Of a DNA stretch of 64,000 nucleotides, positions 1-10,255 are shown piece after piece. The DNA comes from Micrasema longulum (lineage: Eukaryota; Arthropoda; Insecta; Trichoptera; Brachycentridae). The stretch's first letter is position 1. Each line of letters starts with the position of its first letter. The notes below the pieces were generated by a model, which saw only the letters and a program-made list of their open reading frames with translations, was not told where the DNA came from and ran no database searches. The stretch spans positions 1-64,000 of the forward strand of contig JAGVSM010004240.1 of assembly GCA_022494885.1 (NCBI GenBank). The letters are read 5' to 3'. The position numbers and the translations under genes are program-made.

Positions 1-856
1 CGAGTCTGATTTCTTTTTTTCTCTCGCAATATTATTCTTAAACTTTTCTTTATATTTAAAAATGTTTTTCCTTTTTTTGTTTTTTCATATTTATGTATTT
101 GTTTCGTTAATATTTTTGGTTGCTTATGTGTATTTACCTACTTGTTACTATTGTTATAGTTATGCAATTTTATAATTTTTTTGTTATGTTTTTATATATG
201 TATTTTTTTTTTCATATTCATGTTCAATATATGTTAAAGGCAATTTATGCCGTTTATGTAAAATAAATAAATAAATAAAAACGTGCAAAAACTTTCCGGA
301 AAAAACTTTTTATTGATATGTAGGTACCTAAGTATTTGTTTATGATTAAATCCCAAAACTAAAAATTTTAAAATTCAAATATTGGATTTAATTACACAGG
401 GTACTTGGTACTTGTTTATGGTTAAATTCCAAACACGAAATAATAATTTTTCAAATAAAGATTTTTTTTGCAAATGTCAAACTCTACGCTACTAACCAGC
501 AGTGGTGCATTTTGTGTAAGAATCCGTTTTTCAAAAATAAAAATAAAAAGTTTTTTCCGGAAAGTTTTTGCACGTTTTTATTTATTTATTTATTTTACAT
601 AAACGGCATAAATTGCCTTTAACATATATTGAACATAAATATAAATAAAAAAAATACAAATATAAAAACATAACAAAAAATTATAAAATTGCATAACTAT
701 AACAATAGTAACAAGTAGGTAAATACACATAAGCAACCAAAAATATTAACGAAATAAATACATAAATATGAAAAAAACAAAAAAAGGAAAAACATTTTTA
801 AATATAAAGAAAAGTTTAAGAATAATATTGCGAGAGAAAAAAAGAAATCAGACTCG
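1..856. repeat. Large palindrome, about 315-bp arms around a 225-bp spacer
   Basis: Positions 1-315 are the near-perfect reverse complement of 541-856; the first bases CGAGTC answer GACTCG at 851-856. The left arm may continue before the window. Each arm contains what looks like a LINE 3' end (a GGCAATTTATGCCG stretch followed by an AAATA-type tail) plus about 30 bp of the Helitron-like sequence that fills the spacer. Both arms share the tail and the flank beyond it. This is therefore an inverted duplication of a joined segment, not two separate LINE insertions. Mismatches are few by eye, so it looks young or maintained. Confidence 0.85.
283..540 (-). mobile_element. Helitron-like fragment in palindrome spacer
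   Basis: On the minus strand this matches the interior of the family seen more fully at 54627-55046 and 57250-57577. Shared marks are GCAAATGTCAAACTC, the paired TAGGTACCTAAGTA and GTACTTGTTTATGGTTAAAT blocks, and the GTTTTTGCACG block. The CTAG end is absent here because the sequence runs into the palindrome arms. No coding capacity is seen. Confidence 0.55.
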
Positions 857-1059
857 TTTTATAACTATCAAGTCCAGAACCAAATATATCAGCCTTGTCC
901 TCATACTGATTGCCATATCTGTGGAGCCTGGGGAAAGTTCATTCAAAATATGTAAACTTGTAGAAATTAAGGAATTGTTAGGAAATTTATCAATTCGGTA
1001 TCCATTGAAAATAATTGATGTTTGTAAACGTTAAAATACAAACTTTTTTAATTTGCTAA

Positions 1060-1505
1060 TCTTATAAGAGAACTAATAAAAATTTGACCTCGGATTAAGC
1101 AACTATGTGGCGGACAATTGACCGACATTATCTTTAAAACATTGAATATTATTTATTCAACACGATATAAAAATATCCGTTTTATGTAAAATAAAATTTG
1201 TTTTACATTTTAAGTTCAAAGTTCATTCATTCAATTACTCTTATTAAATGACCCTTTACTTTCCAACCCTGTTGTGTCCATAAATATTTCCACGTGCACA
1301 ATAAAATTTTAGAAAAAGTAATAGATTTTTTTTTTAACCTTACATTTGTGTTATGATTATGTTTTTTCCCATCGCGCAATATTACGCGGCGACGTCACGA
1401 ATGCGCTCAGCGAAAAAGGGGACAGTGGGGGGATTTTTAAACACAGTCCGGTGTATTCATATATGATTCTTCACTCCTTCTGGACTGTTCTTAATTCTAT
1501 GGCTT
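1060..1505 (+). repeat. Dispersed 445-bp repeat, copy 1 (copy 2 at 23544-23985)
   Basis: About 445 bp aligns over its whole length with 23544-23985. Shared blocks include TTGACCGACAT, a GCGATGTGAC-like GC-richer patch near 1385-1435 and TTCTTAATTCTATGG at the end. Both copies lie in the same orientation and differ by roughly a fifth of positions by eye. The start of copy 2 keeps a remnant of a LINE reading frame, so this may be a LINE C-terminal end plus 3' UTR. Bases 857-1059 before it show nothing I can name. Confidence 0.5.
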
Positions 1506-1577
1506 GATGTTAGTACAAAAAAATATTTTTCCTTTCTACGCGAAGAATGAATGTCCGCTAATTCAGCGACACATCTG

Positions 1578-1585
1578 TATAAAAG
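1578..1585 (+). promoter_or_regulatory. TATA-box-like motif
   Basis: TATAAAAG lies just past repeat copy 1, with AATAAAG about 15 bases on and a stretch rich in GA and CT after it. It resembles a TATA box, but no reading frame follows. A chance match or a promoter relic of a mobile element is equally possible. The rest of 1506-1837 shows no gene. Confidence 0.2.
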
Positions 1586-1837
1586 AGAGCACGAATAAAG
1601 AACTCATTACAAGGAAGACAGAGACGTTGACGCTGTTCTGTGGCAGGTGTTGTGTTAAACAGATCTGGAAAAGGAATTATTAAACAGTATGTTTCTTTGT
1701 TTGTTTTTTCAAATGTCTGAACTTTAGAATATTCCGTCTTTTGCTAGTGATAACACAATATTACATCACCGCGCGCAAAGGAATTATTTGCCACAGTCTT
1801 TGAAGATATAAAATGTTAAGATTTGTTAAAATGTATT

Positions 1838-1893
1838 GAATGGTGAATGTTACACAGTGTGTAAAGTGGCCACTTAAACCAGCCAATGACACA
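1838..1893 (-). repeat. Core repeat, truncated copy
   Basis: This is a minus-strand copy of the abundant core: GGTGAATGTTACACAG, then TGTGTAAAGTGGCCACTT, then AAACCAGCCAATGACA. It breaks off abruptly at 1893, where a LINE fragment begins; the three bases ACA could belong to either side. Confidence 0.8.
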
Positions 1894-2400
1894 TAACCGA
1901 ATATCGCACGCAGCTACACTGGCTCAGTATCAGGCATAGAAGAAACATTTACATTCTATCACTTCTTCACAAAATTTTAAATAATCCCACTTCACCATAT
2001 CTGAGAGAGCTTTTCCAACCTCTATCACAACTCGGACTATCTCTTCGTTCTAGTAACGAGAGAACCCTTTTAATACCCTTTCATCGCTCTAATTTTCTTG
2101 CCTCTTCTTTCACAGCAGTAGCTGCTCGATTGTGGAATAATCTACCCACTTATGTAAGAGCCGCCCCTTCTTTATTTACATTTACTTTATCCTTCTTCTT
2201 TTCCTCCCATCTTCTCTCTTCTCGTGTAATAAATAGTTTTAATTTTTAATACATTGCTTATCTTTGTTTTTATTTTTGTATAAAATCGTAAGATTCAATA
2301 TGTCCATGTATTTATAATTTTCTCAGACTGAACGGTTTGGGTAGGTAGGAAGAAATTGCCTTAAGGCAATATGCCCGCCCTTATATGTATATTTATTGTA
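1894..2400 (+). pseudogene. 5'-truncated LINE: C-terminal ORF end and 3' UTR
   Basis: The plus strand encodes the post-reverse-transcriptase tail of a Jockey/CR1-like LINE: TEYRTQLHWLSIRHRRN, then LGLSLRSSNERTLLIP, then AARLWNNLPTYVR. The same region is found at 42600-42915. Compared with that copy the frame is damaged near 2000, where a codon or so is lost before YLREL. The 3' UTR ends with GGCAATATGCCCGCCC, similar in plan to the 3' end of the LINE copies at 6.9, 28.9 and 31.5 kb. Its 5' end abuts a core repeat. It is a dead fragment. Confidence 0.7.
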
Positions 2401-2404
2401 TATT

Positions 2405-3150
2405 AAGTGTTAAATTAACAAATTACAACAGGGATGGAGAATACCTTTAATAATGTAATATGGAAGTCTAGGCATTTACAAGGCTTATGACCTGTCATTG
2501 GCTGGTTTAAGTGGCCACTTGACACACTGTGTAACATTCACCATTTTGCCTATGTTTGAACATCTATATTTCTACGAACATTTGGACAAACTCAAATATT
2601 GTAATGAAACCAACTGGTCCAAGAAGATGTTTAAAACATGAAAAATTGTTTTCAGGCGTTGCCTAGTATGTGAAATAATTCAGTCAGATGAATCTCTTCA
2701 CGACAATAAAGGTTTCAGCTCTTTGGCTTCACTAAAATCAACAAATGGAAGAATTCAAGAAATATGATGTCAAACCTAGGCAAAATAATGAATGTTACAC
2801 AGTGTGTAAAGTGGCCATTTAAACCAGCCAATGACAGGTCATTAGCTCTGTAAATGCCTAGACATCCATATTCCCTTATTTAAGGTATTCTCCATCCCTG
2901 TTGTAATTTGTTAATCTTAATGACTCCCGGGAGGGTGAAATCTAGTCTTTTGTCTACGAATATTTTGACAAACTCAAATATTGTAAAGTGTTAAATAATA
3001 AATATATAATGACAGGTCATAAGCCCTGACGACTTTCGTATTTCCTTTTTTTAAATGTTCTTTATTCCTGATGTAATTAATTTGTTTATCCTTATGACTC
3101 CTTAGGGGGTAAAATTAAGTTTTTTGTCTACAAACATTTGAATAAGCTAA
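2405..3150. repeat. Core repeat cluster: plus copy then minus copies
   Basis: A plus-strand copy (about 2412-2560, core at 2485-2552) is followed by a minus-strand copy (about 2585-2990, core at 2791-2850), giving a fold-back arrangement. A third minus piece, 3009-3150, keeps only GACAGGTCATAAGCCCTG and the flanking head. The plus core keeps TTTAAGTGGCCACTT and ACACACTGTGTAACATTC. Bases 3151-3466 hold nothing I recognise. Confidence 0.8.
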
Positions 3151-3466
3151 AAAAATTGCAATATATCTACAAGGTTTTCTTATGCCTCAATGTGCATATG
3201 GATGTATCCACTTTGGTGGGGTGGATTCGTTTAGTAAGAGCGTTGTAAATCAAATGGTAGATCCCTTTTTACGTCTTCGACTGTCGTACATTCTTTTCAT
3301 ATAAGGATATGGAATCGTCTGAAATTGAAGCGTTTGCAAGCCAAAGGACTCAAAAACAAATTCTATCGAGAGAAAATGGCCCAGGGTCTTTATTACCATG
3401 GGACGTGAACAGAGTTATCGTCAAAAAGCAACAAAATATATCAGAAAAAAATAGTTCATTTCTTTA

Positions 3467-3865
3467 TCAACAATATTTTGAGTTTGTCCAAATTTTTGTA
3501 GACAAGGACTGGATTCGACTCCCTGGGGAGCTGTCTACATTAACATATTACAAAATAGATAAAGAACATTTTAGAGAAGGTAATATAGAAGTCTGGGCAT
3601 CTACAGGGCTTATGACCTGTCAATGAATCTTACCCGCATAAATAATGGTTTCAGCTCTTTAACTTCACAAACATCAACAGATGAAAGAATTGAAGGAATA
3701 TAGATGTTCAAATATAGGCAGAATGGTGAATGTTACACAGTGTGTAAAGTGGCCACTTAAACCAGCCATTGACAGGTCATAAGCCCTGTAGATGCCTAGA
3801 CTTCTATATTACCTTCTCTTAAATGTTCTTCATCTCTGTTGTAAAGTGTTAATATTAATATGTTT
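3467..3865. repeat. Core repeat cluster: plus head joined to minus copy
   Basis: A plus-strand head, CAACAATATTTTGAGTTTG through CTTATGACCTGTCAATG (3467-3626), switches directly to a minus-strand copy (about 3630-3860, core 3722-3790). The join lies at the centre of the element, so the pair would fold into a hairpin. Confidence 0.8.
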
Positions 3866-3867
3866 TA

Positions 3868-3997
3868 AACGCCCCTTAATTTATTCAAAAATAAATCTAG
3901 TAATTTTTTCTGGCTGTGATACGATCCCACTTGCTATTTAATGATGCTCATGCTTACACACACTTGAAGACTTACTCCCACACAAATAAACACAAAC

Positions 3998-4029
<32 letters not shown>
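3868..4029 (-). repeat. Dispersed repeat X fragment with AAT microsatellite
   Basis: On the minus strand this matches 41080-41280: GTGTGTAAGTGTGAGCAT, AAGTGGAATTGTATC-like sequence, GCAGCCAGAAATAA and AATTAAGGGGC. It ends in about ten AAT units (3999-4029). Another piece of the same family is at 4945-5110. Confidence 0.5.
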
Positions 4030-4030
<1 letters not shown>

Positions 4031-4545
4031 TTTGGATAATTTGTAAAGCGCCATTTTTGTTAAAATCACCTCAAGGGCGCTGTACAATAAATAAATATCC
4101 CAACACGTCTTGCTGCTACAGAGCGCATGGACGGTTGAGATTCTAGTTCCTCGTCTCCAATTATGATATATTACAATTATGATATATATGAGCTAGATAA
4201 CAGAACGTCTTGCAGCTACAGAGCGCATGGACAATAAGAAATCTAGCCCCTATTTACATTTTTATTTTTAATTTTTTTATTTGACAATGAAGTTTAGAGT
4301 TTAAGTGATATTTTAAAACGAAATAAAAAGCAAATTTATAAAATTAGAAGTTAGATAACAACAAGTCTAGCAGCTACTGAGCGCATGGACGGTTGAAATT
4401 CTAGACCCCATTTACTAAATTTAGATATTTGATAGTTGATAACATTTACATCATATGATAAAAATATTATGATAGCTAACATCACAAAAAGTCTTGCAGA
4501 TTCAAAACACATCGACAAATGGAATTTCAACAACATAAGAATGTT
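4031..4545 (-). mobile_element. Hairpin-tailed retroelement copy (GGCGCTATATAAAT-type tail)
   Basis: On the minus strand the 3' end is TGTACAGCGCCCTTGAGGTG ... AAAATGGCGC ... AAATTATCCAA, with AGCGCC able to pair with GGCGCT. This resembles the hairpin tail shared by L2-type LINEs and their partner SINEs such as V-SINEs, which end in GCGCTATATAAAT; that link is inference. Upstream of the tail are four diverged units of about 105 bp, each carrying a variant of CTGTAGCTGCAAGACGT (near 4105, 4210, 4370 and 4500 in plus coordinates). Related copies are at 18131-18850, 22620-23125 and 61800-62480. Bases 4546-4944 may be a diverged head of the element; nothing else is seen there. Confidence 0.55.
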
Positions 4546-4944
4546 TTAAGAACGTTAATAATATAAAATAATTTTAAGAAACGCAATAATAATACATTGA
4601 GCAAAGAACTAGTAAGTATGGCAATGAAGTGAACATGTAACAGCACAAATAGTAAAATATAAAAAACTAAACAAAGATACCATTCCTTAACTTATTATTA
4701 AGGTTAACAAGACAATAGACGATACTCAAACTTAAACTCGTCCCTGTTTTATTTTGGTGTGCAGTAAACGGGATCTATTGTCTTTTTCCTAGTAAATAAC
4801 TGTAAAAACACTTGGTTCACATTTGGCTGTTCAATGGGAGATGATAGTAGAAACGCATCTGTGTGAGTAGTGTAGAGTGTGGGTACCAAGGAATATATCG
4901 GCTTCTTTTTAATTTTGTTTGTTATTACTAAACGCATGTTTTCT

Positions 4945-5110
4945 GCCTAAAATTCCTGATAAAACATACATCTACACTTACTCTCACACAAATGCACACA
5001 AACACACCCTTTTATTGTACCACAATTTTATATGTAAGATTTTTATTTATGAACTTTGCTGGTTTGTCTATAAACCGTATCTTTTTTGTCGACTGTTTGT
5101 TTCATGTTTT
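4945..5110 (-). repeat. Dispersed repeat X fragment
   Basis: On the minus strand this holds ACGGTTTATAGACAAACCAGC and a CA/GT-rich stretch matching 41000-41160. A plus-strand piece with ACGGTTTAAAGACAGACCAG lies at 5655-5710. The rest of 5111-5880 is AT-rich with no convincing gene. Confidence 0.45.
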
Positions 5111-5879
5111 TGCTATTAGTTATCTAAATGTTAGGACTGATAATTAATTTATTAAACATGATATTTTGTAAACATAATTTGGCAAAATTTAGAATAAGCA
5201 ATGTTTTCATGCGTTCTATGAGCAGACAGCGCATGGTGTATTTTGTCTGCATACCAATTAGACTAAAAATTATACTGTTTAATATTTGTGTATCCATCTG
5301 TTGCGTAAAAACGACCAAATAAAATGGCGTTTTGGTTCTTAGAGATTGTATCGCCCTCGCTACAATACAATATAAATGCATAATCGTATACGCTAGGGGT
5401 GTGTGCCTTCCTCCCTTTGAATAATTTCACAGTTCAAAATGGAAATTGTGAACGCGCCCCTAGACGAGCGGGAGGCATAAGGCATACCCTGAAAAAAGGA
5501 ATTATTTTTCATGTATCTCATTCGATCAAAAAGATGTAAGCTTTGACAATGAAATTGAATTCTGGATTTTTGCAATGGAAGTATATATGTAATAAGGACA
5601 TTTTTCTAAAAATCATGAAGCTGTTGTTCAACAGTGATATAAGAACATTAAAAATATACGGTTTAAAGACAGACCAGCAAAGTTTTTCAATAAAAATCAC
5701 ACACAAAATCATTCACAAAATGTCTATCTTATCAAACTACATAATAAAAATTGTCTTCAGAGTGCTCATTGTAATTTATCATCTTCAAGACTGATGAATT
5801 GTGTACAACAAAGTTTACAGATTTTATACTATTCTTAACATATTTTGGAGATAAGATCAAATAATTATTTAAGCAGGGG

Positions 5880-6140
5880 ACAGAAAACATAAATATTTAC
5901 AACTAGTTTTGCTAACATTAAAGTTTGAGCAAGAACAACAGAGGAAATAGTGTTGTGCATAGTTAGTGCTACAGACTGGCAGATAGAATAAATACTTATT
6001 TTTTGTCGCGCGAAAGGGAAAATTAATATTAATTTTGGAGAGAAGGTTGAAAGAGTCTACTTTATTATTTAATTATTTATATAAATAGCATAATTCAGAT
6101 GTAGTGCGTCCATTTTCAAGGGTAAAAAAATCCATTTTGT
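5880..6140 (+). repeat. Dispersed repeat X, uninterrupted copy (empty site)
   Basis: This aligns with 41283-41421 and 41724-41800, sharing TTGTGCATAGTTAGTGCTAC, TTGTCGCGCGAAAGG and TTTTCAAGGGTAAAAA. The short sequence AAAGAGTCT occurs once here (6050-6058) but flanks a 293-bp insert at 41.4 kb. This copy therefore shows the pre-insertion state of the family. Confidence 0.6.
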
Positions 6141-6354
6141 TTGGCAGATTGCCTGTAAGTGCAAAGCGTTTTATTGTTTTTATAATCTAGGTATTTAAAA
6201 AAATTTCGTTGAACATTTTCAATCCTTTCAATGTTTGTTATGTATTGTGGGCTTCACACAATGGATGCAAACTTTAAGTTACTGCGTACAAAAGTGTTGT
6301 AATATTTAATCATCACTGTTAAAATAAAATGGGATAAAATTCACCAGTTAAGTA

Positions 6355-6397
6355 TACCTTGATAAAGAAGCTAGTGTAACTTGAAAACCGGTCGGTA
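6355..6397 (+). ncRNA. Degenerate hammerhead-like motif
   Basis: The order matches the other hammerhead-like motifs in the window. TACC (stem I) is followed by TTGATAA where CUGANGA is expected, then a weak AAG/CTT stem II, then GAAA, the palindrome ACCGGT, C, and GGTA closing stem I. Two core positions are changed and one A is extra after GAAA, so activity is unlikely. Surrounding sequence 6230-6480 has no reading frame. Bases 6481-6690 show nothing. Confidence 0.3.
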
Positions 6398-6693
6398 GAA
6401 AAAAAATAAGTGTTTTATACATATTTTATTAAAATAAACATTGATTGAAAGCTTGTTTTATCCAACATCTGTAAAACTATGTCCCGTATCTCCCCCAGTA
6501 ATATTTTTCTTCCCTCCCTAACTCGAGAAAGTCACCCGACCATGTAAGAGTCATTGGGGTGTAATGATCTTAGTAAAACAATGACTTCTTTTAGAAGCGA
6601 AGAAATTAGCATCACCCCTATTTTTATCTTTGGGGTATCTAAAATGTCCAGAATACGGGAAAATGAAGAGAAATCGGCAAGAGTTTTAATGTT

Positions 6694-6830
6694 TTGAGTA
6701 TGTCAAAATGTTTGCAGAAAAGCTGGTTTCCTCCCTAGGTAGTTTTTATCATCGGAATTTGTTGCAACAGAGAGGGAAAACATGAATTTTCATGATTTAC
6801 ACCCACATGATAAAGGTTTCAGGGCCTAAT
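6694..6830 (+). repeat. Diverged core repeat head
   Basis: This contains TTTTGAGTATGTC, GGTTTCCTCCCTAGGTAG, TTGCAACAGAGAGGGAAAAC and ACATGATAAAGGTTTCAG, all marks of the core repeat, but the central double palindrome is deleted. Confidence 0.5.
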
Positions 6831-6939
6831 TTGAGTACCGGTCGAATACACATAGAATTTACCCTGTGCCTGGCCCATTTTTGTGAAATTTCATGCTTTG
6901 TGAAGGATTTCTTAAAAGAGTCAAAATTATGAAAAAAAA

Positions 6940-7208
6940 AATATTTAAATTTTTGTACATAATGTTATTTGTACATTGGCGGGCTTATTGCCAAATGGCA
7001 ATTTTTTACAACCAACCAATAAAATAAGAGTTTTATTTTTATAATTAAAGTTACAGAACATATTCGTTAGAAAAAAAAAAAAAAAAAGTTAAAAATATAT
7101 AAAAATAGAAATAAACGTATTTGTTTATAAATTACCTTAAATCAAAACTATTACTCAATGGGAAAAAGGAAAAAGGCGGAAAGAGGAAAAAGGAAAGGAG
7201 GAGAGATT
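6940..7208 (-). pseudogene. LINE family B, 3' UTR only
   Basis: The minus strand matches the 3' ends of the longer LINE copies ending at 28915 and 31545. Shared marks are an AG-rich GGAAAAAGG stretch, AATAAACGTATTTGTTTATA in reverse, and a terminal GCCAATGTACAAATAAC. Only the untranslated end survived, which is typical severe 5' truncation. Confidence 0.7.
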
Positions 7209-7214
7209 TAGATA

Positions 7215-7475
7215 ACATCAACAGATGAAAGAATTGAAGGAATATAGATGTTCAAATATGGGCAGAATGGTGAATGTTACACAGTGTGTAAAGTGGCCAC
7301 TTAAACCAGCCATTGACAGGTCATAGGCCATGTAGATGCCTAGACTTCTATATTACCTTCTCTTAAATAGTCTTCATCTCTGTTGTAATATGTTAATATA
7401 AACAGCTGCCCAGGGAGTTGAATCCAGTCCTTGTCTACAAAAATTTGGACAAACTCAAAATATTGTTTTATTTAT
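7215..7475 (-). repeat. Core repeat copy
   Basis: A minus-strand copy with its core at 7266-7335 and the head GGACAAACTCAAAATATTG at 7447-7465. It starts at the ACATCAACAGATGAAAG block. Confidence 0.85.
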
Positions 7476-7507
7476 AGTTTGCATTACGTGTTGTTTAAAA
7501 CAGCTGG

Positions 7508-7693
7508 TCAAGTAATGCAGACTGCAATTGTCAAGTAAATAAATAACATTTGTATGGTTTTACCACATATTTGCCTGAGAGATCGCATTTTAACAGCATC
7601 TTCGATTTTCCTATTCCACACATCGCTTCTATACAGCGTCGGCAGCGCGTCTCCATTGTGAACGGCTAATTTTGCCTCCAGCGACAAACCCAT
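7508..7693 (-). pseudogene. RTE-like LINE family A, short internal fragment
   Basis: The minus strand encodes LSLEAKLAVHNG, then PTLYRSDVWNRK, then MRSLRQICGKT. This corresponds to the segment just after the reverse transcriptase core in the copy at 51345-52505 (LSQEAKLAVHNGVLVPTLMY). Both ends are lost. Bases 7700-8020 beyond it have no recognisable content. Confidence 0.6.
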
Positions 7694-8024
7694 ATAATAT
7701 TTAAAATATGTCTAATGCCTAATTCTAATTTAAAGATTTATTTTTAAATATTACGCTAAAGGCTTTATTTTAAGGATTCCTATTGGCAGAGATTCACCAC
7801 GCCCACAAAATCTCCACCAATCGGACGCCTGAGAGCATAATTTGAACCTGTCTATATTCCACGTTCGGTGTTTAAATTATGGCGGTCAACTGTCGCTTAT
7901 GAGCGGCAAAATTTTAAAATTAAATAAAAAATTTTTGGTTTGTAATCATAATACGCAGAACACCTTTTAAAGAGAAAAACGCGGGTTAGGGCATTTACAT
8001 TTACCTGTTAATAAATCATTTAAG

Positions 8025-8612
8025 TCAACAATATTTTAAGTTTGTCCAAATGTTGGTAGACAGGCTGGATTTCCTCCCTAGAGAGTTATTTATTGCAAGT
8101 CTGCTGTTCATAATTAATGTTAATATCCATACAGTGATATATATTAAAATATATTTATTTATTAAATACTAGAACATAATATAAAAATAATTTAAATGTA
8201 TACCTCGACTCCGGTTATGCCTAGTGAGGAGTTCATATGGAAAAGAAAAAAAGTATAAATATTTAGATCTAAATAACTTCCCTAAGAAAAAAATTTAGCC
8301 TGTCTACAAACATTTAGACATACTCAAAACATTGTTGATCAAACTAAATTGTACAAAAAGAAGCATAAAAATTTAAGAATAGTTTTCAGGCGTTGCCTAG
8401 TAGGTGAGTTGGTTCAGCCGGATGAATCTCACCCACATGATAAAGGTTTCAGCTCTTTTACGCCACAAAAGTCAACAGATAAAAGACTTGAAGAAATACG
8501 GATGTTCGAATACTAGCAGAATGGTGAATGTCATGTAGTGTATGTGTATGTAAAGTGGCCACTTAAACCAGCCAATGACAGATCATAAGCCCTGTAAATG
8601 CCTGGACTTATT
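8025..8612. repeat. Core repeat pieces, both orientations
   Basis: A plus-strand head (8025-8090, with GGCTGGATTTCCTCCC) is followed by unrelated AT-rich sequence. Then come a minus-strand head (about 8265-8345) and a minus copy (8385-8612). In the core at 8518-8595 the usual TTACACACTGTGTAA is replaced by a TGTATGTGTATG-like insertion, while AAAGTGGCCACTTAAACC is kept. Confidence 0.7.
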
Positions 8613-8654
8613 TAAAAAAAAAATTCTCCTGCATAAAATTACTTAAGTTATCAT

Positions 8655-8772
8655 CGTGAAATATTTATTTAAAATATGCTTTTTTACACTCGAATATTTC
8701 ATAGTCCCCGGACTGGCACTTGAAGCGTAAGACTGACCATCTTACCTTAACGAAACAAAAAATGATTAAGAT
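8655..8772 (+). mobile_element. SINE S2, 3' part
   Basis: This matches the region after the tRNA-like head of the SINE at 38241-38485: AATATTTATTT, CATAGTCCCCGGACTGGCAC and GACCATCTTACCTT. The tRNA-like head is missing. Confidence 0.5.
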
Positions 8773-8862
8773 TTTTTTTTGCACCACAACAGGCCAGGAC
8801 GCCCAAGTGGTGAATTACGTCACATAATTTTTATGTTATCGCCGGGAATCGAACCCTGATAT
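8773..8862 (-). mobile_element. SINE S1, 3' half
   Basis: The minus strand reads GGGTTCGATTCCCGGCGA (B-box-like), then a stretch ending in GTCCTGGCCTGTTGTGGTGC. It is the tail half of the tRNA-derived SINE present at 12198, 34296 and 60843. It abuts SINE S2 tail to tail. Confidence 0.6.
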
Positions 8863-8889
8863 TTAATACATTTTAGAAAATCGCAGTCC

Positions 8890-9660
8890 TGCCTAATGTA
8901 CACCCCCCTTATGGTAAAAAAAGCAGAGTTAGACATTTGCAAAAAGAATTCTATATTTGAAAATGAATTATTTCATGTTTTCGAATTTAACCATAAACAA
9001 GTACCTAAGTACGTACTTAAATGAAATATTTGAATATAAATAATTTATAGTTTTAGAGTTGAATTATAAACGAGTACCTAGGTACTCACTTATCAATTAA
9101 AAGGCTTTTTCCTGTTATCCGAACAGTTTTTGCACGCTTTCACGACACAATTACTCATTTTTATTTTCATTTCTTTTGGTTTCGAATTAAATGTTAAGCT
9201 CACGCAAAACCCGGCTGGCGGTTGGAGAATGACTAAATTCGCGTTGGGAATGAGTTGAATGGCATAACTTTAGAGGGCTCAGGGTAAAATAAGGACTAAC
9301 TTCTCTTTATTAACACGTATTTTGACACCAGAGTAGTATATTTTGTACGATTTTGATTTGAACGCGACGAAGACTCTTAGCTAATCACATAAAGAGATAA
9401 AACAAAAAATTTACCCGTATTGCGAATAAATTAAAAGCCCAAAAAGGCAAAAATAAATAACAGGTGACATTATTTCTTTTTTTTTTTACCAAAATTTAGA
9501 AAAAAAGTTTTGATGAAATTTTTTGTGTGTTTGAGTGGATGGATCATTTAGATTCACAATTGGACCCGGTAGATGTTAAATTCGAATATTGATTTTTTTT
9601 TCGGAACCGGCTAATAGCAGGCAAGCGAAAGTTTGGACAGGACAACGTCTGTCAAGTCAC
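8890..9660 (+). mobile_element. Helitron-like element, diverged
   Basis: It starts with the TACACCCCCCTTATGG block, then TTTGCAAAAAGAATTCTATA, the repeated ATAAACAAGTACCTAAGTA blocks and TTTGCACGCTTTCACGACAC. Similarity is lost from about 9215 to 9530. It resumes with TAGCAGGCAAGCG and ends in ACAGGACAACGTCTGTCAAG. The CTAG terminus seen in other copies is mutated here. It has no reading frame, so it is non-autonomous. Confidence 0.5.
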
Positions 9661-9814
9661 CATTAAGATCCAGAATTCTCAAGAATCTCACTAAAATCAA
9701 TGATGGTTTAAGAAATAGTACTCTTGCTTCATAAGGCACTGACGTATTTTAACAAAATATTTTTATTTGTTTATTGTGTGTGCAGAAAATTGGAAGAATT
9801 CCATATTTAATTTG

Positions 9815-9998
9815 GTAATGTATCCAAAATAAAACAAGTTTATTAGATTATAATTCTACTTTTTTTTTTTTAAATATACAAAGGGTATATTGTAACGCGT
9901 TTCGTCTTGTTAGGACATTTTCAAAAAACTTTGTATATTTTATAAAAAATAAAGTAGAATTATAATCCAATAAACTTGTTTTATTTTGGATATATTAC
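9815..9998. repeat. Fold-back element with ACGCGT motif
   Basis: Arms at 9815-9861 and 9951-9998 are inverted copies (TATCCAAAATAAAACAAG at the outer end). The interior on the minus strand holds GTC-CTAACAA-GAC, then GAAA, then the palindrome ACGCGT (9895-9917). This is the hairpin, GAAA and palindrome order of the hammerhead-like motifs, but the CUGANGA part is degraded. The right arm alone recurs at 60325-60360. Confidence 0.6.
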
Positions 9999-10079
9999 TA
10001 AAATATTCATCTTCAGAATATTGGGTTGGAATAGTTATAATTTGATTGATTAATGTATTTTGTTATTGTATAATTTCTT

Positions 10080-10240
10080 TAAAATATGTATGTATTTCAA
10101 GTAATTAATAATGTGTACAGTACGAGTATATTAATATTTCATACTCGATTTTTTTTTTTTTTTTTATTTCTAAGCACTCTTTATACCACATATATGTAAA
10201 TGGCAGAAATGCCGTATATAAATAAATAAATAAATAAAAT
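10080..10240 (+). mobile_element. LINE-like 3' tail
   Basis: ATGTAAATGGCAGAAATGCC is followed by AAATA repeats (10222-10245). This is the short inverted GGCA..TGCC motif plus tail seen at several LINE 3' ends here. No coding part is attached. Confidence 0.35.
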
Positions 10241-10255
10241 AAAATATTTTGAGTT

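Noticed and set aside
768..1034. 88-codon frame
   Set aside because: Its first third lies in the palindrome arm, in what looks like a reversed LINE 3' UTR; the rest has no recognisable motif.
3309..3626. 105-codon frame starting with ATG
   Set aside because: Its second half is read through a core repeat (FEFVQIFVDKDW.. and GLMTCQ), which is non-coding in all other copies.
3999..4029. CRISPR-like or satellite array
   Set aside because: It is a plain AAT microsatellite; no spaced repeats of CRISPR type occur anywhere in the window.
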